A stretch of 64,000 bases of DNA from Coix lacryma-jobi var. lacryma-jobi (lineage: Eukaryota > Streptophyta > Magnoliopsida > Poales > Poaceae): NCBI GenBank assembly GCA_009763385.1, contig CM019831.1, forward strand, positions 14,906,080-14,970,079. The letters run 5' to 3'. This document shows positions 41,080 through 52,579 of the stretch, in pieces (position 1 is the stretch's first letter; the number at the start of each line of letters is the position of its first letter). Under the pieces are notes generated by a model, which was not told where the DNA came from, did no database searches, and saw nothing but the letters and a program-made list of their open reading frames with translations. Position numbers and translations under genes: made by a program.

Positions 41080-44000
41080 ATGGCAGCAAGGGGTGGACGC
41101 GGAAGGGGCCGTGGCCGTGGGCGGGGTGCTCCTATGGACCCGCCACCGCCACCGCCGCCAGTGACCATCGAGCAGCTGATGGGGATGCAAACTCAACTGA
41201 TGCAAGCCATGATGAACCGCCTGGATCAGGCGCCAGCTGCAGCACCCCAACCTCTCCAAGTCAGGGACCGTCGAGGAGAATTCCTGAAAGGCCACCCACC
41301 TGTGTTCACTCATGCCTCTGAACCTTTGGAGGCGGATGACTGGCTTCGTGCAGTAGAGAAACAACTGAACATTGCCCAGTGCACAGATTATGAGAAAGTG
41401 CTCTACGCTTCTGGGCAACTGCAGGGAGCAGCCCAAGACTGGTGGGATGCATTCATGTTCGGCCGTCCCCAAGATGCTCCAGTTGTTACATGGTAGGAGT
41501 TCAAGGAGAACTTCAGATCCTATCATATCCCTGATGGTCTCGTAGAGCTGAAGCAAGAGGAGTTTCGCTCTTTGAAGCAAGGGTCCATGTCAGTGGCGGA
41601 ATACCGCGACAAGTTTGCCCAACTGTCGCGCTATGCCCCACAGGATGTGGCCCAAGACAAAGACAAGCAGCGCCAATTTGTGAAGGGTCTTTATGATGGG
41701 TTGCAGCTCCAGCTTATGTCAAATACCTACCCAAACTATCAGGCCCTGGTCAATAGGGCGATTGTTATTGACAACAAGCGGAAATAGATGGAAGCAAAGA
41801 AGAGAAGCTTCCAAGGCCAGTCTTCGGGGAGCAACACTCGTCCCCGAACCAACCCCCAGCCCGGCTACCCATAGAGGAATCAAGGCTCCTCCAACCAGTG
41901 GAACAGGGGACAGCAACCCCAAGGCAACCAGAACCAGCAGCGCCCTCCATACCAACAGCAGTCAGGTGGTCAGCGTTACCAGCAGCAGCCAGGAGGACAG
42001 AGGTACCAGCAGCAGGGCAGCCAAGCGTCACGCCAGGGAGCCCCCAACTCCGCTACCATGAAGAATGCAGCTCAGCAGAACCCCAATGCTTGTTACCGTT
42101 GCGGGGAGACAGGACACTATGCTCATCAGTGTCCTAAGAAGCAGAACCCCCAAGTCCCGCGAAATCAAGTGGGGAACCCGAAGCAGAACACCCAACCCAC
42201 TAACACTGGGCGGGTGAACCATGTAGTTGCCGATACTGCCCTGGATGCACCGGATGTTATGATGGGTACGTTCAGTATCAACTCAATCCCAGCAACCATA
42301 CTTTTTGATTCTGGTGCTTTGCATTCCTTCATTTCACAGTCATTTGTTAGAATGCATGGTGTGCCTTTATGTGCAATGAAAGAAACAATCATAGTAAACT
42401 CACCAGGGGGTAGTATGCCTGCAAATTTTTGGAGCCCCACCTCTAGTGTCAACTTAAGGGGGGTAGAATTTAAAGTAAAGCCTATAGTGCTGAGAACAGC
42501 AGGCATAGATCTCATTTTGGGTATGGACTAGATGAAGCAACATGGGGCTGTCATTCAGTGTCAAGAAAGATCAGTTGTTGTATCTACACCCAAGGGAGAC
42601 AGGATCTGTGTGGAAGTGGTGATGCAAGAGCAACCGACTGCCACGATAAACCAGATGGATGCTAGTGGTGCAGAGCAAGATCGGGTGGTGGACGAGTTCC
42701 CTGATGTCTTTCCTGATGATCTGCCAGGTATGCCACCTGATCGCGATGTTGAGTTCATTATTGAATTACTGCCTGGAACTGCACCAATAGCTAAAAGACC
42801 CTATAGAATGGGGGTAAATGAATTAGAAGAGCTTAAGAAGCAACTTAAGGAGTTGCTAGAGAAGGGGTATATACGCCCCAGTGCTTCTCCTTTGGGAGCA
42901 CCGGTAATCTTTGTGGATAAGAAAGATGGTAGCCAGAGGATGTGTGTGGACTATATGTCTTTAAATGAGGTTACCATTAAAAACAAATACCCTCTACCCC
43001 GGATAGACGATCTATTTGACCAGCTTAGAGGAGCATGTGTGTTCTCTAAAATAGATCTCAGATCTGGGTATCACCAGTTGAAAATCCGAAACTCGGACAT
43101 TCCTAAGACTGCTTTCACAACGCGGTATGGATTGTATGAGTATACAGTAATGTCTTTTGGACTGACCAATGCCCCAGCCTACTTCATGTATCTGATGAAT
43201 AAAGTGTTCATGGAGTACCTGGATAAGTTTGTGGTGGTGTTCATAGATGACATTCTAGTGTTCTCTAAAACAGAAGAGGAACATGCTGAACATCTAAGGA
43301 TGGTTCTGCAGAAGTTGAGAGAGCATCAACTCTATGCCAAGAGGAGCAAATGTGAGTTTTGGTTGAAAGAAGTCTCTTTCTTGGGGCATGTAGTCTCTAA
43401 CGGAGGTATATCCGTTGATCCTAGCAAGGTGCAGGATGTGTTGGACTGGAACCCGCCAATCAATGCCAGTGAAATCCGAAGCTTTCTGGGTTTGGCCGGG
43501 TATTATAGGAGGTTCATTGAAGGATTCTCCAAGCTCGCAAAGCCTATGACTGCCTTGTTAGAAAAGAATGCTAAGTTTGTGTGGTCTGATAATTGCCAAG
43601 CAAACTTTGAAGAGTTAAAGAAGAGATTAACCACGGCACCTGTCCTAGTTCTGCCAGACTTGAACAAAAGTTTCTCCATCTTTTGTGATGCATCTCGTCT
43701 GGGACTTGGATGTGTTCTAATGCAAGAAGGAAGAGTAGTTGCCTATGCATCTAGACAGCTGAGAAAGCACGAGGTGAACTATCCAACTCATGATTTGGAG
43801 TTAGCAGCTGTGGTCCATGCTTTGAAAATATGGAGACATTATCTAGTTGGGCATAAGTGTGATGTGTACACGGATCATAAAAGTCTGAAGTACATATTTA
43901 CTCAGTCAGATCTGAATTTGAGGCAACGCCGTTGGCTAGAATTGATTAACGACTATGACCTGGAGGTACATTATCACCCAGGAAAGGCCAATGTCGTGGC

Positions 44001-45561
44001 CGATGCCTTGAGCAGAAAAACTTATGCAAATGGACTGCAAGTGGAATACATGTCAGCTGAATTGAGAGCTGAAATGGCATATCTTAACCTGTGCTTTGCC
44101 AACAATGCTGTGGAGATAACAGTTGAACCTATCTTGGAGAAAGAAATCCGTGAGGGTCAGCTGAAAGATGAGAAACTGCAAGAGATAGCAGAGAACATAG
44201 TGCTTGGAAAGGCACCGGGTTTCCGGATGGATGAAAATGGAACCTTATGGTTTGGAAAAAGGATATGTGTGCCTGAAGTGAAAGCTATCCGTGATGCCAT
44301 TCTGCGAGATGCGCATGAATCCGCCTACTCCATACATCCCGGCAGTACCAAAATGTACTTGGATCTGAAGGAAAAGTACTGGTGGTATGGATTGAAGCGA
44401 GATGTAGCAGAATATGTGGCCCTATGTGACACCTGTCAGAAGGTCAAAGCTGAACATCAAAGACCGGCAGGATTGTTACAACCTATGCAGATACCCGAGT
44501 GGAAATGGGAAGAAGTGGGAATGGACTTTATCACTGGATTACCCCGTACACAGAGAGGCTATGACTCAATATGGGTAATAGTTGACCGTCTCACTAAGGT
44601 CGCTCACTTCCTACCAGTTAAGACCACTTATTCTGGGGCAAGGTTAGCAGAACTGTACATGAAGAGAATTGTGTCTTTGCATGGTGTTCCAAATAAAATA
44701 GTGTCCGACAGAGGGACACAGTTCACTTCTCATTTTTGGCATCAGGTACACCAATCGTTGGGAACTAAGCTGAATTTCAGCTCTGCATATCACCCACAAA
44801 CAGATGGGCAGACTAAAAGGATAAATCAGATCTTGGAGGACATGTTGAGAGCATGTGCACTTCAGCATGGGGCTAGTTGGGATAAAAGTCTGCCATATGC
44901 TGAATTCTCCTACAACAACAGTCATCAGGAGAGTCTCAAAATGGCTCCTTTTGAAGCCTTATATGGTAGAAAGTGTAGAACTCCCTTGTTCTAGAATCAG
45001 ACAGGAGAGACTCAAGTGTTCGGACCGGATGTTCTTAGAAATGCTGAAGAACAAGTAAGGACGATCCGGGATAACTTGAGGATAGCTCAGTCCCGGCAAA
45101 AGAGTTATGCGGATACTCGCAGGAGGGACTTAGTTTTCAAAGTGGGAGACTATGTGTATTTGAAAGTGTCACCCATGAGAAGCGTAAAGAGGTTCAACAT
45201 GAAAGGAAAGTTGGCACCCAGATACATAGGTCCTTTCCGGATCTTGGCCAGACGTGGAGAAGTGGCCTATCAGCTTGAGTTACCCGAGAGGCTGTCAGGC
45301 GTTCATGATGTGTTCCATGTCTCTCAGCTAAAGAAATGTCTGAGGGTGCCTGAAGAGCAAGTTCCCCTGGAAGAGATCAAGATAGGAGAAGATCTCACTT
45401 ATGAAGAGTACCATGTAAAGATCTTAGAGACAGCAGAAAGAGTTACCAGGAGCCGAGTGATCAAGATGTGCAAGGTTCAGTGGAACAGATATACAGAAGA
45501 AGAGGCTACCTGGGAAAGAGAAGAAGATCTTCGGAAATCTTATCCGCAGTTGTTTGAGTAA
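41080..45561 (+). pseudogene. Chromovirus gag-pol polyprotein, five TAG stops, no frameshift
   Basis: One frame runs from MAARGGRGRGRGRGRG to LRKSYPQLFE. Gag has the RG-rich start, the helical region (DWLRAVEKQLNIAQCT, AAQDWWDAF) and a zinc knuckle CYRCGETGHYAHQC. Protease is at ILFDSGALHSFI (the family usually has DSGASH). Reverse transcriptase has YPLPRIDDLFDQL and VVVFIDDILVFSK; RNase H has FCDASRLGLG and YTDHKSLKYI. Integrase has the HHCC finger, MDFITGLPR and SDRGTQF, but the catalytic glutamate of GQTER is lysine (codon 44815). A chromodomain ends the protein (KVQWNRYTEEEATWERE). Stops, all TAG, are at 41494, 41785, 41872, 42529 and 44992. Confidence 0.93.
45409..45561 (+). other. Chromodomain at the end of the chromovirus integrase
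   Basis: Residues VKILETAERVTRSRVIKMCK and VQWNRYTEEEATWEREEDL follow the pattern of the group II chromodomains of Tekay/Del elements. They are thought to direct integration to methylated-histone chromatin. The aromatic cage is incomplete in this group, as is usual for plant type II. Confidence 0.8.
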
Positions 45562-45594
45562 GCTCCAGTCGAATCTCGAGGACGAGATTCATCA

Positions 45595-45610
45595 TTAAGG
45601 GGGGTAGAGT
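45595..45610 (+). other. Chromovirus polypurine tract
   Basis: AAGGGGGGTAGAG directly before the 3' LTR start at 45611. It primes plus-strand DNA synthesis in this class. Confidence 0.85.
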
Positions 45611-48600
45611 TGTAACACCCTAAAAATTTCTCCAAAACAAAATAGGTGAAAATGATTTAATTATGAATTTGTGAGCATTTAACCTAGGGGTTAAATAATT
45701 TTTATGGAAATAAAAGAGTAGTGGCAACATGTTTTTGCATTCATGCTGGTGCATCATATTTATTGAAGTGATTGGTTTTTGCCAAAATTTGAAAATGAAT
45801 TCAAACTTCATTTGAAAAGGCTTTGAAATGCTTTGAAAACAAAAAGGAAAAGAGTTTTTATTCTTTTCTCCTCCTCTCCTTGCTTTCGGCCTGGGAAGCC
45901 TTGCGGCCCAGCCCGCCAGCGCCTCCCTCCCTTCTCCCTCTTTCCCCGTTGGGCCGGCGCTCCCCTTCCTCCCCTCGCCGTGCGGCCCAGCAGGCCGGCC
46001 CGCGCAGCCGCGTGCGCCGCCTCTCTCTCCCTCCCTGCGGCTGACGTCGCGGCCCTGCCCGTCGGCGTCCGCCTTCCCCCTCCTTCGCCCGCTCGCAGCG
46101 CCCGAGCGCAACCGCCGCGGCCGCCTCGCGTCCGGGTCTCGCGCGAGTCGTGCAAGCCCGCGCCCACGTCCTCACCTCCTCCGCATGCTTATAGCGCGTG
46201 CGCTCGCCCCGCTTTCCCCCCTTTTCCCTCAGTTCGTTCCCGTTGCGCACGCATCTGAGCACCCGAGCGCCAGCCGAGCTTGCCGCCGCCCGCCGCCGTT
46301 GCTCCGGCGAATCTCCGCACCGCAGGCCGATTCGTCACCCTCAGAGCTCCGCGCTGAAGTGGTGACGACCCCGAACCCCTTTACTCTCTCCCTTACTTTC
46401 GTTTTGGCCCTAACCGCCGTTGTCTGCTCACAGTTCCGCCGCCGTCGCTCGGGCCTCGCCGCCGTTCGCCGTTCGCCGTTCGCCATCGTCCGAGCCTCTC
46501 TGTCCCTTCCCTCGACGCGGTGAGAACCCCTTGCGACCCGCTCCCTCTCTGTCCCCTTGGTTTGGCTCGGGGTGCCCTTGTGGCCGAGTCCCCGTGCTCC
46601 GCTGTGCCTCCCATGGCGTCCGCGCGCACGACGTCGTGCGACGAGCCGCGACGCCGCGGCCAGAGCCGCGCCCGGCGCGCCATCGGCTCGCCCCGCGCTC
46701 ACACCTCCCCCGCTTCTAATCTGCGTCGTCCGACTCCGATCCGGCGGCTCAGATCGGCCGATACCCCTTCGCCGGCTATCTTGCTAAAGAGCCCCTGGGG
46801 AAGCCGGGAATCAACCCGCGGTCCAGCGAGCACTATTCCCTGTGCCTTGAAAAGTTTGCAACCAGGCCCCTGCGTTTCTGTTGAATTGAGGCGCAGTCCA
46901 GCCGGCAGAGAATTTGATTTAAAATTCAGTTTAAATTCTGATTTAAATTCAAATTGATTTCAGTCTATTTACAGATTTGCCACTACATTAAAATGCTTAT
47001 AAAATCCACGTTTTAGCTCCGTTTTGACCCGTTCAAGTTGCGTTAGGTTCGTAATTTAGTTATCTACCTGTTTATGCCTCTGTTAGACAGCGTAGATCAG
47101 TTTAGTTTCAGAGTTTATGTTAATCTTGTTTAGGGCTTTAGAAACACCGTTTCGGCCGTATCTTTCGCATAGTAACTCCGTTTTCGGTGAACCAAAACTT
47201 GTTGTGATCGTAGAAACGCGTACTTCAGTTTTATCAAAGATTTATTTCTGTTTATTACTGTTTGTTGTACTGTTCTAATGATAGCCTTGTTTGCATTGTG
47301 TATGTTTGCGCCTGGAATGCGTGGTGATGTTTTGTGATCGAGTAGATGGTGAGTCGGTGTGGTACGACCAGGACCCCTCTTTCAGCGACCAGCAGGAAGA
47401 TCAGTCTTTCGACAACCAAGGCAAGTTAGCATGGGATCTCCTTGTTACCCATTTCACTTTACCATTAAATTACTCATTTATGCATGTGTCCAATTGAGCA
47501 ACCTTAGAGACCCACTTAGCTTTGTTATCTGTGATGTTCTTGACTCCGTGGGATATATGCATATGGGTAGAATGCTAGTGCTAACTGACTTATAACTGAT
47601 CCAGTCCAATGATGAATTTTGTTCTCATGATGATATGTTGTTAAACGGTTAATAAAACTTGCTGTTAGCAAAAGCTGGGATTGACAGTGCTACCATGAGT
47701 GCTATATGGCTCTGGTTTTAGCTCAGTACACTGGACCTTTTCTAACTGGTTAGCGGTAACCCGGAAGGGCGCAAGAGGGGCTTGCCTCTACGGATGTAGG
47801 GCTGCTCCTGTTCCTATGAGTATAGCTGCGATGGCCTTGTGCCATAGGAAAGGGGGGTTTGCTATGTCTGATTGCCAAGGAAACCTCGCGGCCCTAACCT
47901 GTTAGACGAACCAGCGAAAGGCTTCATAGTGTGCCCTGCCGATCTACCTCGGAAGTGGATCAAGAGGTTGGCCGCCTCGGGCACAAGGGTAACACGGCTT
48001 GTGGGTAAAGATGCACAACCTCTGCAGAGTGTAAAACTGTTATAACAGCCGTGCTCACGGTCACGAGCGGCCCGGAAAACTAGCAGAACTATGATACCTG
48101 AATAACTGTTTACTTTATGTTGATGGTACCTTATGATGTCTTAATTATCTTTGTTGGACAAATGGATCATGGGTTAAGGGTTAAGCACCATATTCGTTTA
48201 CCTTAATGCTAAAACTTTGCCAACTTAAAAGCTAACTGCAGTCAGCCAGTGTCAGCCTTTTGAGCCTCATGAACCCTGTGTTAGCTTGCTAAGTACGAGA
48301 AGTACTTACGCTTGTTGTTTTTCTTCTTTTTGGGCAAAATCCCGGTTGGGTAACAGATGAAGGTGCAGTTGGCGACTTCCCAGAGGACTTCTAGGCTAGC
48401 TGTTTCCCCCAGTCAGCGTTCCCTGTGGAGTAGATCTTGTTAGCAGTTCAGTTATCTTTTGTTTCGCTTGATGTAATACTTGTGTTGATTCTATCGTTAT
48501 GTAATAAACAATGTGATGATGCCACCTTCTTGTAATTTGTCTAACTTATGTGTGTGATTGTTTCCTGGGCACACATGAGTATTCCGCCACAATTTTATCC

Positions 48601-48620
48601 TTAAAAATTGGGGTGTGACA
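45611..48620 (+). repeat. Chromovirus 3' LTR
   Basis: 3010 bp, same ends as the 5' LTR. Substitutions between the two that I could align are all C/T or G/A. The longest indel is a 9-bp GCCGCGGCC-type repeat unit near 46110. Confidence 0.95.
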
Positions 48621-48625
48621 TGTGG

Positions 48626-50860
48626 GCTTGTCGCTCTCAGGGCGTTGTTCCACATGTCGAAGGTTTTGTGCGGACGCACCACGTCCATATGCAGCCGAGG
48701 AAGATAACTGACAGCGAGGGTAGCGTTAGTTTTGGTCTGTTTGCTGTGTACACATTCTGCCATAGGGCTAGTTCAGAACTTCCGGTGCAAGCTTAGAAAA
48801 ATAAGTGGACGAGTGGGTGGCAGGAGCACTGGTTTTACTACAAGCTTGGTGGAGCTGCTGAGCTGAGTGGTGAGCTTCCACCCCTCGATGATGTGACCGC
48901 CGAGGCCTTGATGTTCGGAGAAGCACATGCGGCAGTTGATTACTTGAGGGTTGTCGCTCGTTCTCAGTGTGCTCGCGACTTGGTAGAGGAGTACTGTTGT
49001 GCCAAGGTTTGGCCACTCAGCCAGAAGCAAGTTTGGTTCGCGGTTGAGGATGTATCTGCTTATGAGGCGAGGGGTCTGAAGAGACCGAAGCTTGATTTGA
49101 ACAAGATTTGGGAAAGTACGCTTAAGAAATTTCCTAGTCGGGAAGCTGGTGTCGAAGCTATCCTGAAACGGGTTCAACAAACTGTTGAAATCCTTGTTGG
49201 GAAGTTGTCAACCCTAGCGGTTAAGGCCATTCATGACGCTGTGGGGAGCAGCGGTCGAGTCAACAGGTTGTTTGATATGCTTCGGATTTTGTATCCTGAT
49301 TGGCCCGCACCTTCGAGTGAGGATGCGCCGAAAAAGAGGAAACACACGTCTGCGGAGGAGAAGGGGGTTGTCTCCCAGCCGAAAAGGGGTCGTGGTCGGG
49401 GCCGCGGCAGCGCTGGCGGTCGAACCAAAACACTGGCGACAAAGGTTGCTATGGCGTCGGGCGCTGCCGGCACTTCCTCCTCCTCGGCCATCATATCGGT
49501 GACGGGTGGCCGAGGTGTTGCTAAGGTCGAGGGGCGTGTACCGCGCATCGGCGGGATTGGATCTTTGATCCAGATATGTGATGACGAAGGTTCCTCCGAT
49601 GATGATGAAAAGGAGGAGGAGAAAGAGACAGAGAAAGAGGCCGGCACTGAAGATGATTCATCTGAAGAAGCTAGTGATACCTCCGGCAGCGAGGGCGGCT
49701 CAGATGAAGAAGTGTCCATTGGTGATGACCGTGGGAAAGCGATTGTCTCGTCGAGCGCGGACGTTGAAGCTGCCCATAGCATTGATGAGGTGTTGCGGGA
49801 CCTCGAGCCTGAGAGCCCCGTGCGAGGGTTTGTGCCCGAGTTCACGGGGTCACACATCTGGGTCGACGGTTTTGAGGTTAGGGGTGAGCTTGAATCGGAA
49901 AGAAATCCTGGAAAAAGGCCGTATGGCGAAGCTAGCCGATCCAGCCTTCCTTATTTTGCCAAGAAGGTTGGAGTTTCGGATCCGGTGACAGAGCTTTTCA
50001 CGAGTCCGGACCTTCGAGAGTGCCATCTGCAATGCGCTCCGGAGGAAAGGCGTTTTCTTGGCCGAGTGTTTGGCCATGTTTGTGTGCCAGAGGCGGAGCT
50101 TCGATTGGTCAACCAACCATTGGACGAGCTTCATGATGATATGGATGTTAAGCTAGCTGAGTTGATGCTTCTCAATCGCTCCGCGCGCCGAAGGGCAGGT
50201 TTAAACAATGACTATCTAAGCAAACGGTTGGCCGAGGTTGAGAAAGAAAATAAAGACGTTCGGCGAGGTTTGGAGAACAAAGAAATTGAGCTTAAAGGAG
50301 CTTTGGAGAAAGTTAGAAAAACTCGAGAGGAAACGCAGGAGGTTGCGAGTCGTAACGCTGAGCTGTTAACGGCGTGTCGTGACAAGGATAAAGACTTGGC
50401 CTCTGCGAAGGGTCGCATAGAAGAACTGACCTCAGAGTTGGCTTCTCGGTCAGAGGCGTGGCATAGGAGCATGGGGAAGATTAAGGACAAAGTTGACACC
50501 TGCTTGACTGAAGCCGGCGGCTCTACCGGGGAGCCACTTCCTGCTGCTAACGCGGAGGCCTTCGAAGGTTGGCTAAACAACGAGCTTGATGTTTTTAGCT
50601 CATTGGTTGGAAATGCAGCCGACTTTGGGGGCTACGCCGGGGCTTTAGCTATGGCCGGTACTCTTCGCCAAGCTGACTGCGAGCACCTCCGCAAGACTAG
50701 GAAGCCGAGTCACGTTTTCCCGACGGTTGACGAAGTGCGCAGAATGAAGGTTGATGACGCGGAGGTTCGGAATTGTGCGATGCGCTTGCTTCGCAGATTC
50801 TGGATTGCTGGTGGGGGTCGTGCACTTGCCTTCGAAGAGGCTGCCGAAGCTACACGTCAG
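48626..50860 (+). pseudogene. Tat opposite-strand gene, exon 1b: NLS, RG tract, acidic tract, coiled coil
   Basis: The frame of exon 1a resumes (ACRSQGVVPHVEGF) and completes the gypsy-type transposon domain. An in-frame TAG is at 48794-48796; the rest is open. Features in order are: KPRPK-like basic residues, an NLS candidate PKKRKH (about 49327), an RGRGRGRG tract, an H3-like stretch GGRTKTLATKVA (49415-49450), a Glu/Asp/Ser-rich acidic tract (about 49580-49720), and a coiled coil of about 100 residues (about 50210-50470). The exon ends ...EATRQ at a GT (50861), phase 0. The layout suggests a nuclear protein; the function is unknown. Confidence 0.8.
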
Positions 50861-50955
50861 GTTTGAGATATAGGAATAAATTTTGATTTGTTGGTTTATT
50901 TGTGTAAGAGAGTGTTAGTTATTCATCTCTATGTTCCCCCTCTCGCCTTTTGCAG
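50861..50955 (+). other. Putative intron 1 of the opposite-strand gene
   Basis: 95 bp, CAG|GTTTGA at the start and a T-rich stretch then CCTTTTGCAG|GC at the end. Both flanking exons are in phase 0. Without splicing the frame stops at a TGA immediately after the donor. Confidence 0.75.
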
Positions 50956-51225
50956 GCTCGGAGGGACGCGATGCCTTCGCCGTCTGTGACTGATGATGTT
51001 GCTGGTTGCTCCAAGGCCGCACCTGCGCACGGCTCCGCGGACGTTTCTCTGGCTGAAGAGGTTCCCTCGGCCGAGGAGGCCCCTACCACTATGGTGTCTA
51101 CTATTGAGGAAATAGCTGAAGTCGAGGCTACTGCTGCTGACCAGGCGATGGCGGGGTCTGCTGCTGCTGGCAAGGCTGCTGCTACCGGCGAGGCTGCGGC
51201 GGAGGAACGTGAGGATCCCGAGCAG
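50956..51225 (+). CDS. Tat opposite-strand gene, exon 2: Ala/Glu-rich
   Basis: 90 codons, ARRDAMPSPSVTDDVAGC to EEREDPEQ, rich in Ala, Glu and Thr and without hydrophobic segments. No known domain. It ends at GAGCAG|GTGTGA, phase 0. The ATG at 50971 is internal if the gene is spliced as proposed. Confidence 0.65.
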
Positions 51226-51333
51226 GTGTGAGCTGATGGGGACGATTGTAAAAGAAAGTCATTTTGTAACTTTTGCGAGGGGAGCGTGTTGATGTAAAAC
51301 ACTGAGAATTTGTTTGTCTGTTTGACGATGAAG
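51226..51333 (+). other. Putative intron 2 of the opposite-strand gene
   Basis: 108 bp, GTGTGA at the donor and TTTGTCTGTTTGACGATGAAG at the acceptor with a pyrimidine-rich tract. Phase 0 on both sides. The unspliced frame stops at the TGA in the donor. Confidence 0.65.
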
Positions 51334-51880
51334 GTTCCTGATGGAACCGTGTTTGAGGTGTTTGATGTGACGCCTGTCACGTTAAACTATCAGGATACTT
51401 TTATAACTGGTGAATCATGGGCTCGAGCTAAATTCAAGCACCCTTCGCTATCCTTTGAGCGTTTTTGGTGGTCTAAAGTGCGAAGGTACGATTTGAAGAA
51501 CAGTCGAGCGAGCTGTTTTTGGCGTGACGCGGACTATATGGATCGGCAAGCTACGCGTTTTTTGTTTGGTTCTTCTTCACAGCCTGTTGTTGAAGATGAT
51601 ATTGATGAGAAAACGGCTTTGGATTTTTTTGTTTGGTCGTAGCAATCTTGATCTGGGTCCGAACGGTTCCCTTGTAATTTTGAAGGAGGAGCCTTCGGAG
51701 ATTAGTGACATAGGTCGTAGATATATGTACAGGGCGAGGGTGTTGTCCGGTGAACTGCCCATTGTGCCTGCGGCTCCTTTGCTATGGGGACCTATTGTCC
51801 CGGTTGAGATTGGATTTGAAGGTGGGCGCGAGGGTTGTGAAGATGTTAAGTTGATTGAGGATGGTGATGGTTCCTTGTAA
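51334..51880 (+). pseudogene. Tat opposite-strand gene, exon 3: unknown domain, one frameshift
   Basis: It opens VPDGTVFEVFDVTPVTLNYQ and is rich in aromatic residues (FERFWWSKVRRYDL, SCFWRDADYMD). Near 51630, in a run of seven T, the frame changes; the new frame gives LDLGPNGSLVILKEEP and ends at TAA 51878-51880. I do not recognise this domain. It is the C-terminal part of the opposite-strand gene if the splicing is right, or else a small separate ORF from the ATG at 51331. Confidence 0.6.
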
Positions 51881-52034
51881 TTTTGTAATTTCTGGTGAGT
51901 GTGTAACATATTGCGGTTGATTTGTACTTAAGCAAAAAAGTTGTAAGATTATTTTGTGCAGATGCGGCTTATTTTTGTAATTTGACGAAAGAAAGGTGTT
52001 TGTCCCTCGCTGTCATTTGTCAAGGCTCCCTTGT

Positions 52035-52565
52035 TGTCTATGTAAGATTGTTGTTTGTGTGAGCTGTTTAGGAAAACAACGACGCCCACCTTTTATTTTT
52101 AGCGAGGCTCGCTTTTTCCACTTTAGAGAGATGTTTAGTTAAACAGCGACGCTCCCTTTTCTTTTAGCGAGGCTCACTTTTTCGCTTAAGAGAGATGTTT
52201 AGCAAAAAAACAGTGACGCCCCATTTTCTTTTAGCGAGGCTCGCTTTTCGCTTAAGAGAGATGTTTAGCAAAAACAGCGACGCCCCCTTTTCTTTTAGCG
52301 AGGCTTGCTTGTTGCTTAAGAGAGATGTTTAGTAAGACGGCGACGCCCCCTTTTCTTTTTAGCGAGGCTCGCTTTTCGCTTGAGATAGATGTTTAGCAAA
52401 AAAAACAGCGACGCCCCCTTTTCTTTTAGCGAGGCTCGCTTTTCGCTTAAGAGAGATATTTAGCAAAAATAGCGCCGCCCCCTTTTCTTTTAGCGAGGCT
52501 TGCTTTTGCTTAAGAGAGATGTTTAGTAAAACAGCGACGCCCCCTTTTATTTTTAGCGAGTAGAG
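52035..52565 (+). repeat. Tandem array, 63-67-bp unit, seven to eight copies
   Basis: Each unit starts AGCGAGGCT and holds CTTAAGAGAGATGTTTAG and ACAGCGACGCCCCCTTTT. Lengths vary through runs of A and T. It lies between the convergent pol and opposite-strand genes. Tat-lineage elements are known for such satellite-like arrays near the 3' end. Confidence 0.93.
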
Positions 52566-52579
52566 GTAATGTTTGCCTT

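Larger units (their letters stand above)
36136..48620 (+). mobile_element. Tekay/Del chromovirus (Ty3/gypsy) nested in the Tat element (TSD TGTGG)
   Basis: LTRs of about 3 kb (36136-39127 and 45611-48620) start TGTAACACCC and end GGGTGTGACA. TGTGG flanks the element (36131-36135, 48621-48625). The plus strand carries an extra ORF, then gag-pol ending in a chromodomain. Primer-binding site and polypurine tract are in place. I counted about 13 substitutions between the LTRs by eye, all transitions, plus about four indels, roughly 0.45 percent. All coding stops are TAG and no frameshift was found; the integrase also lost its catalytic glutamate. It is complete but not functional. Confidence 0.96.

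Noticed and set aside
51524..51880. Separate small gene
   Set aside because: It continues the frame of the 51334 exon after a frameshift in a T run; better read as one broken exon.
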